From Beijerinckiaceae bacterium (GTDB lineage: Bacteria > Pseudomonadota > Alphaproteobacteria > Rhizobiales > Beijerinckiaceae), in assembly GCA_947454485.1 (NCBI GenBank), contig CANGJJ010000002.1, forward strand, positions 434,001 to 498,000: 64,000 nucleotides of DNA, given 5' to 3'. Below, piece by piece: positions 1-8,957 of the stretch. The first letter of the stretch is position 1. The number at the start of each line of letters is the position of its first letter. Both the position numbers and the translations under genes were made by a program. A model generated the notes under the pieces. It had not been told where the DNA came from and ran no database searches. It saw only the letters and a list, made by a program, of their open reading frames with translations.

Positions 1-151
1 AGGCAGGATCAGCCTTGGCATCCGCATAGGCTTTCTCAAGTTCGAGCACCAAAGGCATCAGCGTTTCGGCGACAAAGCGCCCGCCGAAAATACCAAAATG
101 GCCCGTCTCATCGGGGCCGGTGCGGAATGAGTTGGGATTATCCTGCAGCAC
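1..151 (-). CDS. trpB: Tryptophan synthase beta subunit, N-terminal part (cut by window edge)
   Basis: The minus strand encodes the first 50 or so residues of TrpB, beginning [13 protein letters not shown] and continuing through [17 protein letters not shown], the characteristic N-terminus of the PLP-dependent beta subunit that joins indole and serine. The start is a GTG at 151-149, preceded by AGGAG eight bases upstream. The gene follows trpF by 27 bases on the same strand, so the two are probably co-transcribed. The rest lies left of the window. Its usual partner trpA is about 54 kb away on the other strand, which is unusual because the two subunits are normally adjacent. Confidence 0.92.
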   Translation of the reverse strand, partial: MLQDNPNSFRTGPDETGHFGIFGGRFVAETLMPLVLELEKAYADAKADPA

Positions 152-178
152 GGTGCGAACTCCTGAATGAGTGCCCTT

Positions 179-871
179 TTAGGCGCTCTTGGCCTGCGAA
201 CCAAGCGGTTCTGCAAGCTTGCCCGCCGCAGCGCGCGCGCGGGACATGAAGGTGGTGATGAGGGCCGGGTCTTTGACGCCGGGCGCGCTTTCAACGCCGG
301 AGGACACATCAATGCCCGGTGCGCGCGTTGCCAGTACGGCTTCTTCAACACTGTCGATGGTCAGACCACCCGACAGCATCCAAGGCTTGTTGAATTGCCG
401 ACCGGCCAGCAGGCTCCAGTCAAAGGCAAGGCCATTGCCGCCGGGGCGGGTCGCGTCTTTGGGGGGCTTGGCATCGAAGAGGAGCCGGTCGCAAACCGCC
501 TCATAGGCGGCGACGGTGGCAAAATCCTCCGGCCCGCTGACACCCAGCGCCTTCATGACCGGCAGTCCGAAGCGGGCGCGGATTTCAGCGACGCGCTGGG
601 GACTCTCCTTGCCGTGAAGTTGCAGAATTTTCGGGCGAAGGGCCTGCGTGACGCTCGTCAGAAAGGCATCATCCGCATCCACCACAAGCGCCACAGTTTG
701 CGCTCTTTCAGCTGCAATTTCAGATAGTTGGCGCGCCAGATCTAGGTCGATATTGCGCGGGCTGGGCGGGAAAAAGACAAAGCCGACCATATCCGCGCCA
801 GCCTCAAGGGCGGCGTTGAGCGTGGCTGGGGTGGAGAGCCCGCAGATCTTGATGAGAAACCGGTCGGCCAT
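179..871 (-). CDS. trpF: Phosphoribosylanthranilate isomerase
   Basis: TrpF converts N-(5-phosphoribosyl)anthranilate to the carboxyphenylamino-deoxyribulose phosphate in tryptophan synthesis. The N-terminal IKICGLS carries the catalytic cysteine, and the GFVFFPPSPR, LQLHG and LSGGL motifs of the (beta/alpha)8 barrel follow in order. I chose ATG 871 (MADRFLIKICGL, about 230 residues) because it fits the family N-terminus. A GTG at 907 would add 12 residues that do not look like the family, and neither start has a strong Shine-Dalgarno sequence. It lies between lapA and trpB on the same strand, the usual rhizobial order. Confidence 0.93.
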   Translation of the reverse strand: MADRFLIKICGLSTPATLNAALEAGADMVGFVFFPPSPRNIDLDLARQLSEIAAERAQTVALVVDADDAFLTSVTQALRPKILQLHGKESPQRVAEIRARFGLPVMKALGVSGPEDFATVAAYEAVCDRLLFDAKPPKDATRPGGNGLAFDWSLLAGRQFNKPWMLSGGLTIDSVEEAVLATRAPGIDVSSGVESAPGVKDPALITTFMSRARAAAGKLAEPLGSQAKSA

Positions 872-921
872 AGACTCTATATAGGGCGCAAGCGCGTCTC
901 CTGCCACCGCTGAGCTGAGCT

Positions 922-1251
922 TTATAGGGGCGGGTGGCGGGAGCCGGGCAGAGCCGCAAAACTGCGAGCGCGGTCAGCCTCTTCGCGCAGATGGGCAAGA
1001 TCGGAGCGGGCATCGCGCAAAGCGCGGCGATGGCGACCTTGAGCGGCCCAGGTGGCGAGCGAGCCCGCCACCACGCCGATCATGGCGCAGCCAAACATGA
1101 CGATGAACAGCGGCAGATCAATGGACATGCCGGAGAGCGTCGAGCCGAAAGGATCGAAACTCACCGACACGATCTGGCGGTTGACGATAGCAAAGGTGAC
1201 GATGATGACCGCAATCGGCGTCAGGATCAGCCATTTCAAAAGAGTCTTCAT
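922..1251 (-). CDS. lapA: LapA-domain (DUF1049) small membrane protein
   Basis: This 109-residue protein has two hydrophobic segments (about residues 6-24 and 46-70) followed by a charged, probably coiled tail rich in Arg and Glu. That is the layout of the lipopolysaccharide-assembly protein A (LapA/YciS) domain family of the inner membrane. In enterobacteria LapA works with LapB to regulate lipopolysaccharide synthesis through FtsH and LpxC; whether the short alphaproteobacterial version does so is not known from this sequence. It sits between ihfB and trpF, its typical position in Hyphomicrobiales. Confidence 0.82.
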   Translation of the reverse strand: MKTLLKWLILTPIAVIIVTFAIVNRQIVSVSFDPFGSTLSGMSIDLPLFIVMFGCAMIGVVAGSLATWAAQGRHRRALRDARSDLAHLREEADRARSFAALPGSRHPPL

Positions 1252-1279
1252 CGCGCCCTCCAGCCGGGCGTCCTGCGCG

Positions 1280-1570
1280 TCAGGACTGCGGCTGCTCGTT
1301 CAGTCGCTCGCGCAACTCTTTGCCGGTCTTGAAGAAGGGAACGGCCTTTTCATCAACGGACACATGCGCGCCCGTGCGTGGATTGCGGCCGACGCGCGCT
1401 TCGCGATGCTTGACGGCGAAGGCGCCAAAACCGCGCAGCTCCACACGGTCGCCACGTTCCAGCGCGTCAGTCATTTCATCAAGAATCGCATTCACGATAT
1501 TTTCGACGTCGCGCAAATAAAGATGCGGGTTACGTTCTGCGATGCGCTGAACGAGTTCAGATTTAATCAT
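1280..1570 (-). CDS. ihfB: Integration host factor beta subunit
   Basis: A 96-residue HU/IHF-fold DNA-bending protein starting [17 protein letters not shown]. It carries the conserved beta-arm region (RNPRTG, residues about 62-67), where the proline that intercalates into DNA is found, and the GFGAF turn. Length and motifs match the IHF beta subunit, which pairs with IhfA (not in this window) to bend DNA in replication, recombination and transcription. It follows sppA on the same strand by about 43 bases and precedes lapA. Confidence 0.93.
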   Translation of the reverse strand: MIKSELVQRIAERNPHLYLRDVENIVNAILDEMTDALERGDRVELRGFGAFAVKHREARVGRNPRTGAHVSVDEKAVPFFKTGKELRERLNEQPQS

Positions 1571-1613
1571 TGTTCAAGATCCGGTTTTGGGGGCAAAAAG
1601 CCGTGAGAAACAA

Positions 1614-2582
1614 TCAATTGACGGGCGAAGCATGCCAAATGCTCATCAGACCGTCAAGAACGGCGCTCTGATGCATTTGCTCGGCACGCGCCAGACCCTG
1701 CGCAATCTCATGGAAGCCAAGTGCTTGAGCGCCAAGACTTGCCATGCCCAGAAGACCCAGATTGTCGATCCCGCGTCGGCGACGCCAGTCACGCACGGGC
1801 AAATCTTTTGCGATATTTTTCTCAGCTTCCAGCCAGGCAATGGCCTCTTTTTCTGAGCCCAATTCGTCGATCAGCTTGAGGCCAATGGCTTGGCGGCCGG
1901 TGAAGACGCGCCCATCAACGACTGCAGCAAGTGCGCTCCCATCAAGCTGGCGGCGCTCGCGCACGAGGGTTTTGAACCAGTCATAGGAATCTCTCACAAG
2001 ATCAGCCAAAGCCGCGCGCGCTTCAGGTGAGGCAGGCTCAAAAGGATTGGGGGCAGCTTTGAGCGGAGAGGATTTCACCTCCTCCATTTTCACCCCCACC
2101 GTGTCGAGCAATTTCGATGCATTGGGATATTGGAAGAGAACGCCGATGGAGCCGACCAAAGATGTTCCCTGCGCGACGATATGGTCTGTCCCCATGGCTG
2201 CGATATAGCCGCCCGAGGCAGCCATGCCGCCCACGACCGCCACGACAGGTTTTTTCTGCGAGAGGCGGCGCAGCGCATCATAGAGACGCTCAGATCCACT
2301 GGTTGAGCCGCCGGGGCTTTCGATGGATACGATGACTGCGCTCGCATGAGACTGGCTGATGTCGTCGATCAATTTGAGTGTGGCGCGATCACCCGTGATG
2401 ACGCCTTCAATATTCAGACGCGCAATATGGGGTTGTAGATGTGCGACCTGCCCGCCATCCATCATTCGCCATGTGGCTGTGCCTGCTGCGATGATGAGGC
2501 AGAGCACGGCGGCCACGCGCCAGAACGAAAGCTTGCGGCGCAGCTGGCGACGATCGAAGAGATAGTCCGTGATCGAATCCAT
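1614..2582 (-). CDS. sppA: Signal peptide peptidase SppA (S49 family)
   Basis: This membrane-anchored serine protease degrades signal peptides left after secretion. The protein is about 322 residues, the short single-domain form of the S49 family. After a charged N-terminus comes one hydrophobic anchor (about residues 20-38). The GGMAASGGYIAA motif holds the probable nucleophilic serine, GSIGVL follows, and the VVDGRVFTGRQA segment is typical of the C-terminal part. ATG 2582 was chosen because GAAGG lies eight to nine bases upstream; the frame also offers an upstream TTG without support. It lies downstream of rpsA, separated by a strong terminator. Confidence 0.9.
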   Translation of the reverse strand: MDSITDYLFDRRQLRRKLSFWRVAAVLCLIIAAGTATWRMMDGGQVAHLQPHIARLNIEGVITGDRATLKLIDDISQSHASAVIVSIESPGGSTSGSERLYDALRRLSQKKPVVAVVGGMAASGGYIAAMGTDHIVAQGTSLVGSIGVLFQYPNASKLLDTVGVKMEEVKSSPLKAAPNPFEPASPEARAALADLVRDSYDWFKTLVRERRQLDGSALAAVVDGRVFTGRQAIGLKLIDELGSEKEAIAWLEAEKNIAKDLPVRDWRRRRGIDNLGLLGMASLGAQALGFHEIAQGLARAEQMHQSAVLDGLMSIWHASPVN

Positions 2583-2656
2583 GGAACGAGCCTTCAAGTT
2601 TCGCAGGTACTGGACCTTAAGCCAGAGAACATGGGACCTGCAATGCTGGAATGAAA

Positions 2657-2683
2657 AAAGGCCCGCGTCAGACGCGGGCCTTT
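2657..2683 (-). terminator. Rho-independent terminator after rpsA
   Basis: A near-perfect inverted repeat (AAAGGCCCGCGTC / GACGCGGGCCTTT) lies just beyond the rpsA stop. On the minus strand it is followed by a run of six T. It separates rpsA from sppA, so the downstream genes probably have their own promoter or depend on read-through. Confidence 0.9.
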
Positions 2684-2705
2684 CCAGATTGTGAAGCTGT
2701 GAGGC

Positions 2706-4421
2706 TTACTTCTTGTCGCGAGCCTTGAGAGCAGCACCCAAGATGTCGCCGAGCGAAGCGCCCGAGTCGGCCGAGCCGTACTGAGCAATGGCTTCCTTCT
2801 CTTCAGCCACTTCAAGCGCCTTGATCGACACCGACACCTTGCGGGTCTTGCGATCAAAGACGGTGATGCGAGCATCAACCTTTTCGCCAACTGCAAAGCG
2901 GTCGGGGCGCTGATCGCCACGGTCGCGAGCCAGTTCGCTGCGCTTGATGAAGGCGATGAGGTCGGAACCGGCAATCTTCACATCGACGCCGCCTTCCTTC
3001 ACTTCGACGATCTCGCAGGTCACCACCGCGCCCTTGCGGAGGTTCTCTTCGCCTTCCACCTTCTGAGCGAAGGGGTCGCCGCCGAGCTGCTTGATGCCGA
3101 GCGAGATGCGCTCCTTCTCGACGTCAACGTCGAGAACCTGCGCCTTCACCATGTCGCCCTTCTTGTACTCTTCGATCACCTGCTCGCCAGGACGCTTCCA
3201 GTCGAGATCGGAGAGATGGACCATGCCATCGACATCGCCGTCGAGACCGATGAACAGACCGAATTCGGTCTTGTTCTTGACCTCGCCTTCGACTTCCGAA
3301 CCAACGGGATGCTTCTCAGCAAAGGCTTCCCAAGGATTCTGCAGGGTCTGCTTGAGACCGAGCGAGATGCGGCGCTTGGAGGGATCAACCTCGAGCACCT
3401 GCACGTCCACTTCCTGGCTCGTCGCAACGATCTTGCCGGGGTGAACATTCTTCTTGGTCCACGACATTTCGGAGACGTGGATGAGGCCTTCGATGCCGGG
3501 CTCCAGCTCAACGAATGCACCGTAGTCGGTGATATTCGTCACGCGGCCATGGAAGCGCGCGTTGAGCGGATATTTGGCTTCGATATTCTGCCACGGATCA
3601 TCCTGCAGCTGCTTCATACCCAGCGAGATGCGATGCGTGTCGTGATTGATCTTGATGATCTTCACGCGCACCGTCTGGCCGATGTTGAGCACTTCGGTGG
3701 GATGATTGACGCGGCGCCATGCGATGTCGGTGACATGCAGCAGGCCGTCGATACCACCCAGATCCACGAACGCGCCGTAGTCGGTGATGTTCTTGACGAC
3801 ACCGTCGATGACCTGACCTTCTTCGAGGTTGGCCACGATCTCATGACGCTGCTCGGCGCGGCTCTCTTCGAGAACGGTGCGGCGCGACACAACGATATTG
3901 CCACGACGACGATCCATCTTGAGGATCTCGAAAGGCTGCGGCACGCCCATGAGCGGGGTGACATCGCGGATCGGGCGAATATCGACCTGGCTGCGCGGCA
4001 AGAAGGCCACGGCACCGTCGAGATCGACCGTGAAGCCGCCCTTGACCTGATTGAAGATAACGCCGTCGACCTTTTCCTTGGCCTCGAACGCCTTCTCGAG
4101 CTTGACCCAGCTCTCTTCGCGGCGGGCCTTGTCGCGCGAGATGACAGCTTCGCCGAGCGCATTTTCAACGCGCTCCAGATAGACCTCAACCTCGTCGCCA
4201 ACATTGATGGCAACGTCACGGTTCGGGCCTGTGAATTCCTTGAGAGCGACGCGGCCTTCGGTCTTCAGACCGATGTCGATGACGGCAACGTCCTTTTCGA
4301 TGGCGACGACAATGCCCTTAACGACCGAGCCTTCATAGGCTTCGTTCTGCGAAAAGGACTCATCGAGCATAGCGGCAAAATCTTCGCGCGACGGCGCAAA
4401 GCTGGATGCAGAATTAGACAT
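2706..4421 (-). CDS. rpsA: 30S ribosomal protein S1
   Basis: S1 binds mRNA on the small ribosomal subunit and helps initiate translation of structured messages. The 571-residue protein contains six S1 (OB-fold) domains: about 30-95, 112-180, 200-268, 285-355, 372-442 and 458-530. The middle repeats show the clearest signatures, such as NITDYGAFVDLGGIDGLLHV. ATG 4421 (MSNSASSFAPS) is the start because CAGGAG sits six bases upstream; the longer open frame adds 18 unsupported residues. The lysine-rich C-terminus is typical. cmk, usually directly upstream, is about 23 kb away in this genome. Confidence 0.96.
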   Translation of the reverse strand: MSNSASSFAPSREDFAAMLDESFSQNEAYEGSVVKGIVVAIEKDVAVIDIGLKTEGRVALKEFTGPNRDVAINVGDEVEVYLERVENALGEAVISRDKARREESWVKLEKAFEAKEKVDGVIFNQVKGGFTVDLDGAVAFLPRSQVDIRPIRDVTPLMGVPQPFEILKMDRRRGNIVVSRRTVLEESRAEQRHEIVANLEEGQVIDGVVKNITDYGAFVDLGGIDGLLHVTDIAWRRVNHPTEVLNIGQTVRVKIIKINHDTHRISLGMKQLQDDPWQNIEAKYPLNARFHGRVTNITDYGAFVELEPGIEGLIHVSEMSWTKKNVHPGKIVATSQEVDVQVLEVDPSKRRISLGLKQTLQNPWEAFAEKHPVGSEVEGEVKNKTEFGLFIGLDGDVDGMVHLSDLDWKRPGEQVIEEYKKGDMVKAQVLDVDVEKERISLGIKQLGGDPFAQKVEGEENLRKGAVVTCEIVEVKEGGVDVKIAGSDLIAFIKRSELARDRGDQRPDRFAVGEKVDARITVFDRKTRKVSVSIKALEVAEEKEAIAQYGSADSGASLGDILGAALKARDKK

Positions 4422-4622
4422 TAGGACTCCTGAGCGCCCGTGGTCGGGCATGCGCCGGGGGTTCGAGTGATTCATGCTTCCTTCCGCTGGCGCCTGTCAC
4501 GTTGGACGAGGCCCCGCCTGAGGCGGGCCGGCGCAGACCGGCGGTCAGAAACAGCCTGTGGAGACCACAAGCGCCGCTCTCTTAACAGGCGCAGGCGGCC
4601 ACCACAAGCAAAACTGCGGTTT
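4422..4622. promoter_or_regulatory. rpsA leader with GC-rich hairpin
   Basis: This 200-base gap between rpsA and the cytochrome gene holds no convincing gene. Around 4510-4530 the minus strand can fold into a strong hairpin (GCCCGCC, short loop, GGCGGGG). A second GC-rich inverted segment (CCGGCG...CGCCGG type) lies next to it. Both are upstream of the rpsA start and could belong to its 5' untranslated region. E. coli rpsA is known to be autoregulated through its leader; whether this leader does the same is inference only. Confidence 0.35.
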
Positions 4623-5588
4623 TCAGGGCGTCAGGCTCGCTGCATAGGCCGCCAGCGCGATCATATCGGAGAGGGGGAGTTTCTCGACCACCCCCGCCAT
4701 CGAACCAGCCTGTTCGCCCGCCCTTTTGCCGATCTTGAAGTCGTTGAGCTGGCGCACGGTATAGCTGGTGTACTGGCCAGCCAGTCGCGGACCAATGCCA
4801 CCCTTCAGCCCCTCTCCATGGCAGGCCACGCAGCCCTCAGCAGCCAGAGCCTTGCCGCGCTCGATGCTGCCGCGCGGCACATAGGCGGTGAAGGTGGTGC
4901 GCGTGTCACGCAGCTCAAAGCGCTCAGGGTCATCCGGCATTTCGATGATGCGCTCGCCCAGCGGCTCGGTCTCCGCGCCCGTCAAGGCTGCGGTAAATAA
5001 GCCCATGTAATTGATTGTCTTTGGCACGATATCCGTCTCAACAACCTTGAGGGTGGAACGTGCTGGAAGGTCGGCAAAATAGCTCGCCCCGGCCTCGATC
5101 TCGTCGTCCGTCAAAGAGGCTGCCATCAGATGCTTGGTGATCATGCTGGCGCGCTGGTCACTGGCCGAGCGCCGAGCGGCTGAGCGGATCTCCTTCAATT
5201 GTCTGATGATATAGCCTTTATCCAGACCGCTGATATTGGCATTTTCCGCGCCGCCCTGTCCTTCCGCGCGGTGGCAGAATGCGCAGGCATGTGTATCTGG
5301 CCTGCGTCCATTCAGAACGATTTGCGGCATCGGCGGGTGACTGGCCGGATGCCAATCAGGCGCATTGAAGCGATCACGCGTCTGGCTCAAGGTCATGCTG
5401 ACCATACTGTCTGGCACCCGCCGCTGCGAGCCGTCATCCTTGGTTGCGGGGACCGGAGCCACGCCGGGCGCAGAGATCTGATAGGCCCAGTGAAGGGGGG
5501 AAGGCTCTTGCGCGGGAAGCTGGACGAAGCTGAGCGGCAGGAGAATGACTGCGAGGCCAAGGGGCTTGATCGCATCAAATAGTTTCAT
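4623..5588 (-). CDS. Exported di-haem cytochrome c
   Basis: A protein of about 321 residues with an N-terminal Sec signal peptide (hydrophobic stretch in the first 25 residues ending near LPAQ) and two c-type haem sites, CAFCH at about residue 105 and CVACH at about residue 250. Each lies in its own cytochrome c fold, like the c4/c553 diheme family. It should be periplasmic and carry electrons. ATG 5588 was chosen because AAGGAA lies seven bases upstream. It stands alone, with no oxidase or dehydrogenase next to it, so its redox partner is unknown. Confidence 0.85.
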   Translation of the reverse strand: MKLFDAIKPLGLAVILLPLSFVQLPAQEPSPLHWAYQISAPGVAPVPATKDDGSQRRVPDSMVSMTLSQTRDRFNAPDWHPASHPPMPQIVLNGRRPDTHACAFCHRAEGQGGAENANISGLDKGYIIRQLKEIRSAARRSASDQRASMITKHLMAASLTDDEIEAGASYFADLPARSTLKVVETDIVPKTINYMGLFTAALTGAETEPLGERIIEMPDDPERFELRDTRTTFTAYVPRGSIERGKALAAEGCVACHGEGLKGGIGPRLAGQYTSYTVRQLNDFKIGKRAGEQAGSMAGVVEKLPLSDMIALAAYAASLTP

Positions 5589-5794
5589 GACAAAATTCCT
5601 TAATTTCAATTATTTAAATCGATATAATTCAGGGGCTGATTGGCCACCCTGCTCAAACGCCACATATCAAACATCCAACACCTAGCGCCGCGCTTGTCGC
5701 CCCGCAACAGATGTTCACTTCAGCCATTGTCTTTCTTGACGAGCCTGAGATGATGGCGCACCGCTGCGTCGCAATGGCAGCGGGTGATAGGGAG

Positions 5795-6913
5795 ATGAGA
5801 GACTTGCCACAGCCGCCGTTCCGCGCCGACCACATTGGGTCTTTGTTGCGCCCCGCCAGCCTGCTCGAACTTCGCCGCAAGCATCGTTTTGGACAGATAT
5901 CCGATGCCCATATGCGTCAGGCCGAGGACGCTGCCATTGCGGAGGCCGTGGCCCTGCAGGAGAGGGTGGGTCTGCGTCTGGCCACCGATGGCGAGTTTCG
6001 TCGTGGCTCCTATCACAGCTATTTCTTCGCCCAACTGGGCGACATCGTGCCTGACTGGGTCCCGCCCGAAGAGCAGGGCCAGGCAGCAACCCCGCGTCGT
6101 GGCGTCCAGCCGCGCGCCCGTATTCGCGGGCCTTTGCGCTGGACCAAGCCCATTCATGTCGATGACTTCAAATTCCTCCAGTCGCTGACCAAGGCGACCC
6201 CCAAAATCACCATTCCCGGCCCTTGCGCCCTGCATTTCCGGGGGGGCGATGCGGCCATTCTGGAAGAGGCCTATAAGGACACCGATAGTTTCTGGGCCGA
6301 TACGGTCGATGCTTTCGTGAAAGAGCTGACCGCCCTTTACGAGGCTGGCTGCACCTATGTGCAGATGGATGAGACGGCTTTTGCCAAATTTGGCGACCCC
6401 CATGTGCAGCAGGAGCTGGCCGCGCGCGGGGATGATTGGTCGGCCCTGATCGACCGATATATCGACGTGACGAACCGCGTCCTGCGGCAGGTTCCCAAAG
6501 GCATGCGGGTGGGGATGCATCTGTGCCGTGGCAATCGCGCGGGCCAGTTCCACTCCGAAGGCAGCTATGACGATGTGGCCGACAGGCTCTTCAACAAGCT
6601 CGAAATCCCCTTCTACTTCCTCGAATATGACTCAGCCCGGGCCGGTACTTTTGAGCCCCTGCGCTTCGTGCCGAAGTCGAAAATGGTCGTCCTCGGCCTC
6701 ATCTCGACCAAGAGCGGGGCTTTGGAAGACAAGGATATGATCCGCCGCCGGGTGAATGACGCCACCGCTTTTGTCGATCTCGACCGGTTGGCGATCTCGC
6801 CCCAATGCGGCTTTGCCAGCGTTGACGAGGGCAATCCGATCACCCCGCAGGAGCAGGAAGCCAAACTGCGCCTCGTCGTGGAGATGGCCCGCGAGATCTG
6901 GCAGGACGCCTGA
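5795..6913 (+). CDS. MetE C-terminal-domain-like protein (cobalamin-independent methionine synthase family)
   Basis: The protein corresponds to the catalytic C-terminal barrel of MetE only, without the N-terminal folate domain. It opens with PPFRADHIGSLLRP, typical of the YxjG/short-MetE group. The zinc-site signatures follow: QMDE, GMHLCRGN (His and Cys ligands) and QCGFAS (final Cys ligand). Stand-alone proteins of this type probably transfer methyl groups to or from thiols, but their substrates are mostly unproven. The frame is open back to ATG 5711. I prefer ATG 5795 because the family homology begins just after it, but no start has an ideal ribosome site. It stands alone. Confidence 0.8.
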   Translation: MRDLPQPPFRADHIGSLLRPASLLELRRKHRFGQISDAHMRQAEDAAIAEAVALQERVGLRLATDGEFRRGSYHSYFFAQLGDIVPDWVPPEEQGQAATPRRGVQPRARIRGPLRWTKPIHVDDFKFLQSLTKATPKITIPGPCALHFRGGDAAILEEAYKDTDSFWADTVDAFVKELTALYEAGCTYVQMDETAFAKFGDPHVQQELAARGDDWSALIDRYIDVTNRVLRQVPKGMRVGMHLCRGNRAGQFHSEGSYDDVADRLFNKLEIPFYFLEYDSARAGTFEPLRFVPKSKMVVLGLISTKSGALEDKDMIRRRVNDATAFVDLDRLAISPQCGFASVDEGNPITPQEQEAKLRLVVEMAREIWQDA

Positions 6914-6934
6914 GACCCGCGACACGAGGTGAGG

Positions 6935-6964
6935 GCCGCGCTGGGAGAGACCCGCGCGGCTTTT
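6935..6964 (+). terminator. Rho-independent terminator after the MetE-like gene
   Basis: GCCGCGCTGGG and CCCGCGCGGC form a GC-rich stem with one bulge and a five-base loop, followed by TTTT. It lies 22 bases after the stop codon. Confidence 0.8.
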
Positions 6965-7040
6965 AACTTAAAGCATTGAAAATAATATCATTTTTAGCGG
7001 CATGCGACTTGCTACTCCCGCGCGGAGGAGTATTGCGTCT

Positions 7041-8792
7041 ATGACCACCACCGTCTTCAACCCGACCACGGGCCGCTATGTCACGACCGTGACCGCAGCT
7101 GCGGCCAAGCAGGTTGCGCAGGGAAGCCCCAAGACTGTGGCGGGGACCAAGGTTCCGTTGAGCGCCCTCAGCAACAATACCACCAAGGTTTCGATCTCGG
7201 CGCAGGCCCAGCAGATGGCGCTGGGTGGGCTGCCGATGAGCCTGAGCGAATTTGCCTCCAAATTGCCTTTGAGCAATGAGGCGCTGCGCCAATTGCCGCC
7301 CATTCGTCTGCTGCTCAATTCCAACTTGTCTGAACTCACCGTGCCGACCATCAGCGCTGGCGTGCAAACCGCCCTGCAGACTTTGGCCAGTGATGCGGGC
7401 GGGAAAAAGATCGCGGCCATTCAAATTGGCACGGGTACGACGCAGACGCTGGACCTCACGACGCTTGCGGCTGTGCCGCCCAATTTGTTGAAGATCGTCG
7501 CCAATCCTCTTTCAGTCGATCTGCCCGCCGCGCCTGATACGCTGATAACGCAGCTCCCAGCTGCAACTTTGAGCAAGCTGAAGACGCTGGGGCAGGCCAA
7601 TAAGATTGTGCGGGCCACGATCAATGGTGAAAATCCTGCGTTGAATGTTCAGGCCTCCAGTGTCTCGGCACTGGGTGCGAATATATTGGCGCGCCTCTCC
7701 AACAAAATCACGGTGGAGGCTCGACCCGCGACGCTGAAAGGCGCGTGGGAGGATATTCGTCTTCTCAATAATTTTTCCGATGTCACGCTCGAAGTCGACA
7801 ACAGCATCGATCCAACATCGGGCTTTCAGGCCTCCTTGCCGTCTGGCAGTGTCAGCTTGCGCTATGATCAATTCGTCGCGGGCTTTGGTGTGGCAAGTAA
7901 TATCGCAGCCAAGTCTGTTCCTTCTTCCTTCGGCACGACTGTTCAAGATCGCGCTGGTACGGCGACGCAAGGGGAGCGTCAATCAGCGCTCATCTTCGGC
8001 AGCTTCAATGATGGCGATGAGTTTGATCTGGCCATCGCTCCCCCCGGTGGTAATGTGATGCATGTCAAAGTCGGGCCTTTGAATGTTGGCGAAGGCGCTA
8101 GCCCCAAGGAACAGGCTGCGGCTTTTTTGAGCGCTGTGAAAGCGACACTCGCCGCCTCACCAGCCTTTAGCGAAGGCGCTGTGACAGCCTCGATGACGGG
8201 CAACAAAATCACATTCGACTGGCAGGTGCCTGCACCCGCCGACGGTAGCCTTGTGAGCTTCACCAAAGTGACAGCTGGTAAATCAACAGGGCCGCTGAAA
8301 ATTGATCTGACAGATGTGCCAGCCCATCGCGCCAAAGCGCTCACCAATTATGCGCAGGTGAAATCCCTGAGCATCACCGATACGTCGAGCGAAGTGATCA
8401 ACAATTCAGATGAGCTGACGCAGCTGACGAAAAACGGCTTCATCAAGGATGTTTTCTTTACCGACAGCAATGATCTCCAGCTCAGCAGCAGCGCGGTGAA
8501 GCGCTCAGTCAGTGTGCTGGGCCGCGTTGCAGGTCTGCAATTCTCACTGAAGGAAAGCCCGAAGGATCTTCTGTCCTATGGCAGCTTTACCCGCGAAGCG
8601 GCGATGAAACTGAAGGGCGGCGTCTCACTCAAAGGCTCTCTGTCAGATTTCATCACCGCCCGCGAAGGGTTGAAGGCGCTCGCTGCTGCGGGGCGCTTGC
8701 AAGAGCTCACCGTCACGCAAGAGGGCATCAAGAAGACAGTGAAAAATCCAACCGCCTATGATTTGGCGATCATGGCGTCTTATTTCTCGTAA
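7041..8792 (+). CDS. Large Cys-free protein with C-terminal beta-type repeats, function unknown
   Basis: A 583-residue protein with no signal peptide, rich in Ala, Ser, Thr and Leu. GGAGGAG ten bases upstream fixes ATG 7041. Near the C-terminus are two related segments, at about residues 440-485 (ITDTSSEVINNSDELTQL...) and 525-565 (LKGSLSDFITAREGLKAL...). They share a pattern of short beta strand, D/S-rich turn, a 'LxxLxxxG' helix and another strand. This pattern recalls the repeats in very large secreted proteins of alphaproteobacteria. Absence of a Sec signal and of cysteine would fit type I secretion, but no transporter genes are nearby. I do not recognise a specific family. Confidence 0.7.
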   Translation: MTTTVFNPTTGRYVTTVTAAAAKQVAQGSPKTVAGTKVPLSALSNNTTKVSISAQAQQMALGGLPMSLSEFASKLPLSNEALRQLPPIRLLLNSNLSELTVPTISAGVQTALQTLASDAGGKKIAAIQIGTGTTQTLDLTTLAAVPPNLLKIVANPLSVDLPAAPDTLITQLPAATLSKLKTLGQANKIVRATINGENPALNVQASSVSALGANILARLSNKITVEARPATLKGAWEDIRLLNNFSDVTLEVDNSIDPTSGFQASLPSGSVSLRYDQFVAGFGVASNIAAKSVPSSFGTTVQDRAGTATQGERQSALIFGSFNDGDEFDLAIAPPGGNVMHVKVGPLNVGEGASPKEQAAAFLSAVKATLAASPAFSEGAVTASMTGNKITFDWQVPAPADGSLVSFTKVTAGKSTGPLKIDLTDVPAHRAKALTNYAQVKSLSITDTSSEVINNSDELTQLTKNGFIKDVFFTDSNDLQLSSSAVKRSVSVLGRVAGLQFSLKESPKDLLSYGSFTREAAMKLKGGVSLKGSLSDFITAREGLKALAAAGRLQELTVTQEGIKKTVKNPTAYDLAIMASYFS

Positions 8793-8957
8793 AATAACCT
8801 GCCATCAGGGCTATACTGACAAAAATATGACAGACAATGTTCAGCGTGGCTTCTTTTTAAAAAAGGCACGTAATTGTCGATTTGTAAGATAGGCGTAATT
8901 TTCTGGCGCAAGCAATCAGCTAAGCCGTAGCGATAGGGCTGCGGAGAACATGCGGTT

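Noticed and set aside
3216-4424. A 402-codon open frame antisense to rpsA
   Set aside because: It mirrors the repeat-rich S1 gene on the other strand and has no family resemblance or ribosome site. High G+C in rpsA makes long antisense frames common.
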